From Bradyrhizobium jicamae (GTDB taxonomy: Bacteria; Pseudomonadota; Alphaproteobacteria; Rhizobiales; Xanthobacteraceae), in the NCBI RefSeq assembly GCF_001440395.1, contig NZ_LLXZ01000120.1:138474-202473 (forward strand): 64,000 bases of DNA, written 5' to 3'. The stretch's first letter is position 1. Every line of letters starts with the position of its first letter. Below the pieces are notes generated by a model that saw only the letters and a program-made list of their open reading frames with translations, did no database searches and was not told where the DNA came from. The position numbers were made by a program, and so were the translations under genes. Shown here piece after piece: positions 45,263 through 52,331 of this stretch.

Positions 45263-46780
45263 ATGGAAGAGCTCGTCAATCTTTTTCACGGCTTTGCAGT
45301 AGCGCTGCAGCCTTTCAACATCATGGTGATGATCGTCGGCATCGTGCTCGGCGTCCTGATCGGCGTTCTTCCGGGATTGGGCGGCGCCAATGGCGTGGCG
45401 ATCCTGTTGCCGCTGACTTTCAGCATGTCGCCGACATCAGCCATCATCATGCTCTCATGTATCTATTGGGGCGCATTGTTCGGCGGCGCGATCACCTCGA
45501 TTCTGTTCAACATACCGGGCGAGCCATGGTCGGTCGCGACGACGTTCGACGGCTATCCGATGGCGCAGAAGGGCAAGGCCGGCGAAGCGTTGACCGCGGC
45601 CTTCACGTCATCGTTCGTGGGCGCCCTGTTTGCCGTCGTCATGATCACGCTGGTCGCGCCGCTGGTTGCAAGCTTTGCGCTGCAATTCGGGCCTGCCGAG
45701 AAATTCGCGGTCTATTTCCTGGCGTTCTGCAGTTTCGTCGGCCTCAGCAAGGAGCCACCGTTCAAGACCATTGCGGCCATGATGATCGGCTTTGCGCTGG
45801 CTGCCGTCGGCCTCGATTCCATCACCGGACAGTTGCGCCTGACCTTCGGCGTCACCCATCTGCTGAACGGCTTCGATTTCCTCATCGCCGTCATCGGTCT
45901 GTTCGGCATCGGTGAGATCTTGCTCACGATGGAGGAAGGGCTGGCCTTCCGCGGCGGCAACGCCAAGATCAATCTGCGCGTGGTGCTGCAGACCTGGAAA
46001 GAGCTTCCGGCCTACTGGATCACCTCGTTGCGCTCCTGCCTGATCGGCTGCTGGATGGGCATCACGCCGGCCGGCGCGACGCCCGCATCCTTCATGAGCT
46101 ACGGCATCGCCAAGCGCGTGGCCAAGAAGGGCAACAATTTCGGCAAGGGCGAAATCGAAGGCGTGGTCGCGCCGGAAACCGCAGCGCACGCTGCAGGCAC
46201 CGCGGCGCTGCTGCCGATGCTTTCGCTCGGCGTGCCGGGTTCGCCGACGGCTGCGGTGTTGCTCGGCGGCCTCCTGATCTGGGGCCTGCAGCCCGGGCCG
46301 ATGCTGTTTGTCGAGCAGAAGGAATTCGTCTGGGGTCTGATCGCCTCGATGTATCTCGGCAATCTCGTCGGCCTGATCGTCGTGTTGACCTGCGTGCCGG
46401 TCTTCGCGGCCATCCTGCGCGTGCCCTTCAGCATCATCGCGCCGCTCATCCTGGTGCTCTGCGCGATCGGCGCCTACTCGGTCCACAGCTCTACGTTCGA
46501 CGTGGTGCTGATGCTGGTGTTCGGCGTGATCGGTTATCTCCTGAAGAAGTGCAACTATCCCCTCGCCCCGCTGGTGCTCGCCATCGTGCTCGGTGACAAG
46601 GCGGAAGAAGCCTTCCGGCAGTCATTGCTGGGATCCCAGGGCTCGCTCGGCATCTTCTTCTCCAACACGCTGGTCAGCTCGATCATGATCCTCGGATTGA
46701 TTGCGCTGTTCTGGTCGGTGATCCAGCAGGGCTATACCCGGCTGCGCGGCGCGACCGCCTCAGGTAGTCAGGCGCTCTAA
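45263..46780 (+). CDS. TTT-family large membrane subunit (TctA)
   Basis: 505 residues, ten to twelve membrane segments. GVLPGLGGANGVAILLPLTF and the later ETAAHAAGTAALLPMLSLGVPGS are the duplicated TctA signature loops, though the first has GANG rather than the more usual GPTA. Drives sodium- or proton-coupled uptake of the ligand captured by the binding protein. A strong terminator follows. Confidence 0.93.
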   Translation: MEELVNLFHGFAVALQPFNIMVMIVGIVLGVLIGVLPGLGGANGVAILLPLTFSMSPTSAIIMLSCIYWGALFGGAITSILFNIPGEPWSVATTFDGYPMAQKGKAGEALTAAFTSSFVGALFAVVMITLVAPLVASFALQFGPAEKFAVYFLAFCSFVGLSKEPPFKTIAAMMIGFALAAVGLDSITGQLRLTFGVTHLLNGFDFLIAVIGLFGIGEILLTMEEGLAFRGGNAKINLRVVLQTWKELPAYWITSLRSCLIGCWMGITPAGATPASFMSYGIAKRVAKKGNNFGKGEIEGVVAPETAAHAAGTAALLPMLSLGVPGSPTAAVLLGGLLIWGLQPGPMLFVEQKEFVWGLIASMYLGNLVGLIVVLTCVPVFAAILRVPFSIIAPLILVLCAIGAYSVHSSTFDVVLMLVFGVIGYLLKKCNYPLAPLVLAIVLGDKAEEAFRQSLLGSQGSLGIFFSNTLVSSIMILGLIALFWSVIQQGYTRLRGATASGSQAL

Positions 46781-46797
46781 AGCACTTCAAACGGATG

Positions 46798-46837
46798 TTG
46801 ATGGCCGGGGCGCACTGTCCCGGCCATCAACTTTTTT
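46798..46837 (+). terminator. rho-independent terminator after the TTT operon
   Basis: TTGATGGCCGGG pairs with CCCGGCCATCAA over a 9-base loop, then CTTTTTT. Strong. Confidence 0.93.
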
Positions 46838-47023
46838 GACGCTGGGATATCAGGCTCGAGAAATCGCAAGCTCTCGCGATGAGCGCGCCACCATCGCTGT
46901 TCATCGAACAATTTCTTTTTGTTTCAGCCCTTTAACACGCGGCTTGAGTTGCTTCTGTTCTGATGAAGGCCTTTGCAGCAGCCACAGGAAATGCGACAAT
47001 TTGGCAAGATTTCTCTTGTCTAC

Positions 47024-47040
47024 TGGCATAACATATACCA
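47024..47040 (+). promoter_or_regulatory. oxalate-locus operator, site E
   Basis: TGGCAT-AACAT-ATACCA, both arms matching the consensus, two bases after a TTGTCT hexamer and 49 bases before the MFS gene start. Confidence 0.62.
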
Positions 47041-47088
47041 AACTCTTCCCAGGAGCTGTCGGGTGATAGAACAGCCTATGGAGGGAAG

Positions 47089-48381
47089 ATGACGGATACA
47101 GTGCACGGAGCAGCCCCCGTCGAGGCAGCTCGAGTCAGTGATGCCTATCGCTGGACCCAATTGGGGATCGGCGTTCTCGCGATGGTGATGATCGCGAATT
47201 ACCAATACGGTTGGACTTTCTTCGTCCCGGACATTCAGCAGAAATTCGGATGGGATCGCGCCTCGATCCAGTGGGCATTTACGCTGTTCGTGCTGTTCGA
47301 GACCTGGCTGGTGCCGGTCGAAGGATGGTTCGTCGATAAATACGGCCCACGCATCGTCGTCCTCATCGGTGGCATTCTCTGCGCCGTCGGATGGGCCATC
47401 AACGCCCAGGCGACCACGCTCAACGGCTATTATCTCGGCATGATCGTCGCGGGCATCGGCGCCGGCGGCGTCTACGGCACCTGCGTCGGCAACGCGCTGA
47501 AATGGTTTCCCGACAAGCGCGGTCTTGCAGCCGGCATCACCGCCGCCGGCTTCGGCGCCGGCTCGGCACTGACGGTCGCGCCGATCCAGGCGATGATCAA
47601 GGACTCCGGCTTCCAGGCCACCTTCCTCTATTTCGGTCTCGGCCAGGGCATCATCATCGTCATCCTCGCCTTCCTGATGTTCTCGCCGAAGGCCGGCCAG
47701 GTGCCGACGGTACAGAACACCAACGTGATCCAGACCCGCCGCAACTATCAGCCGACCGAGGTGATCCGCCAGCCGATCTTCTGGCTGATGTATTTCATGT
47801 TCGTGATCGTCGGCGCCGGCGGATTGATGGTGACCGCCAACCTCAAGCCGATTGCCGTTGACTGGAAGGTCGACAGCGTGCCGGTGACGCTGATGGCGGT
47901 GACGATGACGGCCGTGACGTTCGCTGCCACCATCGATCGCGTGCTCAACGGCCTCACCCGCCCCTTCTTCGGCTGGATCTCCGACATGATCGGCCGCGAG
48001 AACACCATGTTCATTGCGTTCGGCATGGAAGGCATCGGCATCTGGGGCCTGTACATGCTGGGTCACGATCCGGTCTGGTTCGTGCTGCTGTCGGGTTTCG
48101 TGTTCTTCGCCTGGGGTGAGATCTATTCGCTCTTCCCGTCGACCTGCACGGACACCTTCGGCTCGAAGTTCGCGGCCACCAATGCCGGCCTGCTCTACAC
48201 CGCCAAGGGCACCGCCGCTTTGCTGGTGCCAGTGGCCAACTACATGCAGCAGTCGTCGGGCACGTGGGACACCGTGTTCATCGTTGCGGCCGGCGCCAAC
48301 ATCCTGGCCTCGCTGCTGGCGATCGCGGTGCTCAAGCCGTGGCGCAAGAGCGTGGTCGCCAAATCGCAAGCATCGGCCTGA
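47089..48381 (+). CDS. MFS transporter, oxalate:formate antiporter family
   Basis: 430 residues, twelve predicted helices. The OFA-family pattern is visible in YQYGWTFFVPDIQQKFGWDRASIQW, VEGWFVDKYGPR, YGTCVGNALKWFPDKRGLAAGITAAGFGAGSA and RPFFGWISDMIGREN. It would exchange oxalate for formate, or import oxalate. GGAGGGA precedes ATG. It has its own operator (site E) and its own terminator. The name OxlT applies to the Oxalobacter protein; function here is inferred. Confidence 0.9.
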   Translation: MTDTVHGAAPVEAARVSDAYRWTQLGIGVLAMVMIANYQYGWTFFVPDIQQKFGWDRASIQWAFTLFVLFETWLVPVEGWFVDKYGPRIVVLIGGILCAVGWAINAQATTLNGYYLGMIVAGIGAGGVYGTCVGNALKWFPDKRGLAAGITAAGFGAGSALTVAPIQAMIKDSGFQATFLYFGLGQGIIIVILAFLMFSPKAGQVPTVQNTNVIQTRRNYQPTEVIRQPIFWLMYFMFVIVGAGGLMVTANLKPIAVDWKVDSVPVTLMAVTMTAVTFAATIDRVLNGLTRPFFGWISDMIGRENTMFIAFGMEGIGIWGLYMLGHDPVWFVLLSGFVFFAWGEIYSLFPSTCTDTFGSKFAATNAGLLYTAKGTAALLVPVANYMQQSSGTWDTVFIVAAGANILASLLAIAVLKPWRKSVVAKSQASA

Positions 48382-48407
48382 TCCCGGAAAATCGGTCACC
48401 GAAGCGG

Positions 48408-48440
48408 ACGCGCTCACCCCTCCGGGTGGGCGCGTTTTCT
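48408..48440 (+). terminator. rho-independent terminator after the MFS gene
   Basis: ACGCGCTCACCC pairs with GGGTGGGCGCGT (one G-T pair) over CTCC, followed by a T-rich stretch. Confidence 0.88.
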
Positions 48441-48450
48441 TTTGTCCATC

Positions 48451-48467
48451 TGGTATACCTGATGGCA
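48451..48467 (+). promoter_or_regulatory. oxalate-locus operator, site F
   Basis: TGGTAT-ACCTG-ATGGCA (one mismatch). The same bases also form a compact palindrome CATC-N-GGTATACC-N-GATG. It lies between the MFS terminator and the CBS gene, 179 bases before the latter. Confidence 0.5.
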
Positions 48468-48593
48468 ATTTTGACCGGATTGGTGGCCTCCCCTCGTCGC
48501 GGATATCGGCCGCACCTCTTCAGAAATGTCAGCAATACTGCCTATTTATCGTGATCATCGCGAAATAATTTCACTACACGCCGTGTTGACAAT

Positions 48594-48610
48594 TGGCATT
48601 ATGTATACCA
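48594..48610 (+). promoter_or_regulatory. oxalate-locus operator, site G
   Basis: TGGCAT-TATGT-ATACCA, both arms matching, two bases after a perfect TTGACA (48586-48591) and 36 bases before the CBS-protein start. The clearest promoter/operator overlap of the set. Confidence 0.65.
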
Positions 48611-48645
48611 GACTTGCACGTAATAGTTCAGCCAAGGAGGTTGCC

Positions 48646-49077
48646 ATGCTCGTCGGAGATATTCTGCGCAAGAAGACCGCCCGTGTCGCAACGGTTCGCA
48701 TGAACGAGACCGTCGCCGTTGCCGCGCAACTGATGCGCGCGAGCAATATCAGCGCGCTGGTCGTCAAGGATGTCGTCCGCACCGAAGGCAACACGGCTGT
48801 CGGCATGTTCACCGAACGCGACGTGGTTCGCGCCATCGCCGCACACGGCGCGGCCGGCGTGAACATGCGCGTCTCGCAATTCATTTCGGTGCAGCAGCTC
48901 GTCTCCTGCACGTCGACGGAAACGCTCGAGCATGTCCGTCACCTCATGAGCAAGCATCACATCCGCCACGTGCCGGTCATCGACAATTACAGCCTGATAG
49001 GCGTCATCAGCATTCGCGACATCACGACCGCGTTCGACGACGAAGCAACGCCCTTCACGTTGGCCGCGTCGGCCTGA
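48646..49077 (+). CDS. two-CBS-domain protein of the oxalate locus
   Basis: 143 residues consisting of a CBS pair only: first repeat about 8-65 (VATVRMNETVAVAAQLM, VGMFTERDVVRAI), second about 80-135 (LVSCTSTETLEHVRHLM, IRHVPVID, LIGVISIRDI). CBS pairs bind adenosine nucleotides, SAM or similar and usually regulate a partner. AAGGAGG lies 6 bases before ATG 48646. Operator site G in front suggests it is induced with oxalate genes; the partner is unknown. Confidence 0.88.
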   Translation: MLVGDILRKKTARVATVRMNETVAVAAQLMRASNISALVVKDVVRTEGNTAVGMFTERDVVRAIAAHGAAGVNMRVSQFISVQQLVSCTSTETLEHVRHLMSKHHIRHVPVIDNYSLIGVISIRDITTAFDDEATPFTLAASA

Positions 49078-49226
49078 CCGGTCACTTTAAACTCCGCCGG
49101 CATTCCCAGCACTTCCAGGGAAGCCGGTATCGCACCGCAAGTTCAGCATAACTCCTGTCGCAAAGCAGGCGCTCGCAAATCTGCGCCGGAGTAGTGGCGC
49201 GCCGGAAATCATCTGTGGGAGGGCGC

Positions 49227-50309
49227 ATGGCGCGCAACATTCTGATCCTCGGAGCCTCGTACGGCTCGTTGCTGGCGACAAAGCTTTTGATGGCGGGTCA
49301 CAACGTGACCCTGGTTTGCCGGAAGCAGACAGCAGAACTCATCAATCGCGACGGCACCGAGGTTCGCATCAAGCTGCGGGACGAGGCGACCCACCGACCG
49401 ATCTTCTCGCGCGACCTGCCTGGGACCCTGAACGCGATCGAGCCCGCCGGCGTCGATCCTTCCCGCTATGATCTGGTTGGCCTTGCCATGCAGGAACCGC
49501 AATACGCAGACCATGCGATTCAGGTTCTGATGGTCCAAATCGCCTGGGCGAAACTGCCTTGTCTTTCGATCATGAACATGCCGCCCTTGCCCTATCTCAA
49601 ACGGATCCCGGCGCTGGCGAACATGGAACTGGAGGAGGCCTACACCAACGCCACGGTATGGGAACGGTTCGAGCCCGGTCTGGTGTCGCTCTGCTCCCCT
49701 GATCCGCAGGCCTTCCGTCCACCGGAAGAGGCGGCGAATGTTCTTCATGTCGGCCTGCCGACAAACTTCAAGGCAGCATCATTTGCGGATGAGAAACACA
49801 ACTTGCTGCTTCGGGAGCTGGAGGCCGACATCGATGCGGTGAAGCTGGATGGCCAGGACGTTCCGGTGAAGCTCAAGGTGTTCGATTCGATGTTCGTCCC
49901 TCTGGCCAAATGGTCGATGCTGCTGACGGGCAATTACCGCTGCATCACACAGCAAGAGCCGCGATCGATCCGCGACGCGGTACACGGCGACATCAATCTC
50001 TCGCAGTCGATCTATGACCATGTCGATGCCATCGCCCAGCGTCTGGGCGCCGATCCCACCGATCAGGTGCCTTTCGAAAAATACGCCAAGGCGGCGGAAA
50101 GCCTGCTGAAGCCCTCGTCGGCGGCCCGCGCGGTCGCTGGCGGCGCGCCGTGCATCGAGCGCGTCGACCTCCTGGTGAAGCTGATTTCGCATCAGCTTGG
50201 CGTACCCAATGCCGAGATCGACCGTACGGTTCAGATCGTCAATCAGAAGCTGAACGAGAGCAACGTTGCGGAGGACGTGCCGCAAGGCGTTCCAGTCCCG
50301 GCGAAGTAG
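49227..50309 (+). CDS. divergent PanE/ApbA-like reductase, candidate oxalyl-CoA reductase
   Basis: 360 residues with ketopantoate reductase architecture. The nucleotide loop is GASYGSLLATKLL rather than GxGxxG, followed by GHNVTLVCR and a C-terminal helical domain with LAKWSMLLTGNYRC. ATG 49227 follows GGGAGGG. It lies 149 bases after the CBS gene with no terminator between them, so it may share the promoter at site G. In Methylobacterium extorquens a PanE homologue reduces oxalyl-CoA to glyoxylate, and gcl-hyi-glxR here could use that product. The activity is inferred from context, not from residues. Confidence 0.72.
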   Translation: MARNILILGASYGSLLATKLLMAGHNVTLVCRKQTAELINRDGTEVRIKLRDEATHRPIFSRDLPGTLNAIEPAGVDPSRYDLVGLAMQEPQYADHAIQVLMVQIAWAKLPCLSIMNMPPLPYLKRIPALANMELEEAYTNATVWERFEPGLVSLCSPDPQAFRPPEEAANVLHVGLPTNFKAASFADEKHNLLLRELEADIDAVKLDGQDVPVKLKVFDSMFVPLAKWSMLLTGNYRCITQQEPRSIRDAVHGDINLSQSIYDHVDAIAQRLGADPTDQVPFEKYAKAAESLLKPSSAARAVAGGAPCIERVDLLVKLISHQLGVPNAEIDRTVQIVNQKLNESNVAEDVPQGVPVPAK

Positions 50310-50329
50310 CGCCTTATTGGTTCTGAGCA

Positions 50330-50423
50330 CCTTATCGGTTCTGATTGAATCAGAAGTGGCTCTAGCCTCTTGCTCGAAACGTTTTCTTTGCGCGATCCGG
50401 TGTGAGTTTTACTCGAAAACGCG
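50330..50423. repeat. Bradyrhizobium-type intergenic repeat (degenerate)
   Basis: Contains the 17-base palindrome TTCTGATT-G-AATCAGAA (50338-50354), then GCTCTAGCCTCTTG and CGTTTTCTTTGCGCGATCCG, ending near CTCGAAAACGC. I recognise this order of motifs from abundant intergenic elements of Bradyrhizobium and Rhodopseudomonas. The rest of the 403-base gap up to 50712 shows nothing I can identify. Confidence 0.6.
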
Positions 50424-50712
50424 ATCGATTATTGACGGCGGACAGGCCAGTTCGAGGCTATCCCCGCATTGCCGCATGGGCTCATCACCCCTGCCCCGTA
50501 AACTTTTGCAAAGCCGCCACCCATCATCGCGACTGTCCGCCCACCCGCGAAACTGTGTTGCCCTGGCGTAACAATGTTGGGGCTCGCCGCGGCGAAGGCT
50601 GGGCGTTTACAAGCAGTTAAGACTTTTGCGCAAATGATAGACAACCAGCGCAACATTTCAGATCGCCGCAAGAACTGCGAGCGGAACTCAGGCCCCTTAT
50701 CGAGGGATTAGC

Positions 50713-51318
50713 ATGAGAACGCTTTTCGTTGGTGTTCTGGCCGCGACCCTGGTTGGTTGCAGCTGTATTTTGCCGCCGCAAGTGAGCATGGACGCATGTA
50801 CGGATGCGAAAGGACCCGGCTGTCTCAACGGGATGGCGGCCGATCGGCCGTTTGAACCGGCGCCAGCGTCAACCAAGACCCATTCCGCGACGACAAAAGT
50901 CACGTCCACAATCGCGATGAAGACGCAAGAGCCGTCGATTGCTCGCGTCCGCGACGGGTCTCAACTCGCTGAGAAAAAGGCGAAGCCCACTACGACCGAA
51001 GCGAAAGTCGAAGCTCCGGCCTCTGGTCGGCCGGCCGAGACGCCCGATCCGGTCATTATCAAGGCGAAGACCACGATTGCTGCGAAGTTGGAGGAGCCGG
51101 CATCCGCCGAGTTCGGTGAGATGAAACGGGCCACCCGCAAGAATACGCTCGGACAGTCCGTCGACACCATTTGCGGCCGTGTCAAAGGAAAAACGGCATC
51201 CGGCGAAGATACCGGAGATAGGCCGTTTCTATATCTCGTGACGGAGGATGAAGCATACGTCGTCGATGGCCCCGCCAAGTCGGCTGCGGCGAGCGCGTAC
51301 CGTAATATTTGCAGCTAG
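50713..51318 (+). CDS. putative lipoprotein, unknown
   Basis: 201 residues. Short hydrophobic leader with lipobox LVGCS, giving a lipid-modified Cys at residue 16. A Lys/Thr/Ala/Pro-rich linker (about 50-120) probably spans periplasm or peptidoglycan, followed by a compact C-terminal domain: AEFGEMKRAT, DTICGRVKGK, RPFLYLV, AYRNICS, with two Cys. The C-terminal part resembles periplasmic domains often found in rhizobial hypothetical proteins. No clear partner; it precedes the LuxR gene by 200 bases. Confidence 0.75.
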   Translation: MRTLFVGVLAATLVGCSCILPPQVSMDACTDAKGPGCLNGMAADRPFEPAPASTKTHSATTKVTSTIAMKTQEPSIARVRDGSQLAEKKAKPTTTEAKVEAPASGRPAETPDPVIIKAKTTIAAKLEEPASAEFGEMKRATRKNTLGQSVDTICGRVKGKTASGEDTGDRPFLYLVTEDEAYVVDGPAKSAAASAYRNICS

Positions 51319-51518
51319 CCTGGAGAAATAGGACCGCTGCCAAGATTTATTGCGACGGACCAGAAGGTCCGTGACGACGTTGCGAACGAACGCGAAGCTC
51401 GGAAGCAACGTCGCGATCAGCAGCCATTCGCTGCAGGCTGTGTGGGGCAGATTTGCTCCATGGAAAATGGAAATCAAAACCTGTGGAGTGACAACTATTC
51501 TCTGAATTCGGGGACATC

Positions 51519-52298
51519 ATGGACGATTTTACCAATCCCGCGGAACTCGCCTCGGTATCACAGAACTCGCCGGTGCTCGTGATCATCGAGCAACATGTGC
51601 TGGCGCGTACATGCATCCTCAATATTCTCAAAAGAGAACTCATTGGATTCGAGATCGTCGAGATGGAAACGACGAGTGGCCTGAACTGGCTATCCGGCAG
51701 GGACATCCGCCTGATTGCGCTGAATATCGGGCACAAGCAGATCACCGACCCTTCGATCGAGGAGAGCCTCGCCCTCCTTGCAGAGATCTGCCCGAAAGCG
51801 TCCGTAGCTGTCCTGTCAAATCGCGACGACGATGCGACGGCTTCGGCTGCGATGCAACGCGGCGTGCGCGGCTTCTTTCCGATATCGATCCCGGTCGAAG
51901 TCGCTATTGCCGGATTACGCCTGGTCCTTGCCGGTGGGGTCTACCGACCGTTACCGATCGTTGGGCAAGACGGAGGGGCGAGCCACAGGACGATGTCGGG
52001 ATGCAGAGATACGTCCGAGCTGCTCGGAACCAACGAGAATAACGGCAACACCAGGATTGTGCCGGAGGATTCGATGATCGACCTTACGCCTCGCGAACAA
52101 CATGTGCTCGAGGCGCTGCAGCTTGGCCTTCCCAACAAGCTGATTGCCGTCAGGCTCAGCCTTTCGGAAAATACCGTAAAAATGCATATTCAACGTATCA
52201 TGCGAAAATGCTCCGCGCATAACCGCACCGAGGCGGTCGTTCGCTGGAGCCGGCGAGCCAGCGGTCATCCGCAGCCCATACGCGTGCGATCATCCTGA
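51519..52298 (+). CDS. LuxR-type regulator with atypical receiver domain
   Basis: 259 residues. The N-terminal 125 residues fold like a response-regulator receiver (VLVIIEQHVLARTCILNIL ... ASVAVLSNRDDDATASAAMQRGVRGFFP), but the strand that should carry the phosphoacceptor Asp reads LIALNIG, with Asn. The C-terminal LuxR helix-turn-helix is intact (LTPREQHVLEALQLGLPNKLIAVRLSLSENTVKMHIQ). It probably acts without phosphorylation. Convergent with the type I secretion operon, it is a candidate regulator of those genes. Confidence 0.85.
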   Translation: MDDFTNPAELASVSQNSPVLVIIEQHVLARTCILNILKRELIGFEIVEMETTSGLNWLSGRDIRLIALNIGHKQITDPSIEESLALLAEICPKASVAVLSNRDDDATASAAMQRGVRGFFPISIPVEVAIAGLRLVLAGGVYRPLPIVGQDGGASHRTMSGCRDTSELLGTNENNGNTRIVPEDSMIDLTPREQHVLEALQLGLPNKLIAVRLSLSENTVKMHIQRIMRKCSAHNRTEAVVRWSRRASGHPQPIRVRSS

Positions 52299-52331
52299 GA
52301 GGATGCCCGAGCGCGCAGTTCTGACCGCACG

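Noticed and set aside
47020..48468. 482-codon open frame on the minus strand
   Set aside because: Antisense of the MFS gene, reading through operator site E; composition is a GC shadow.
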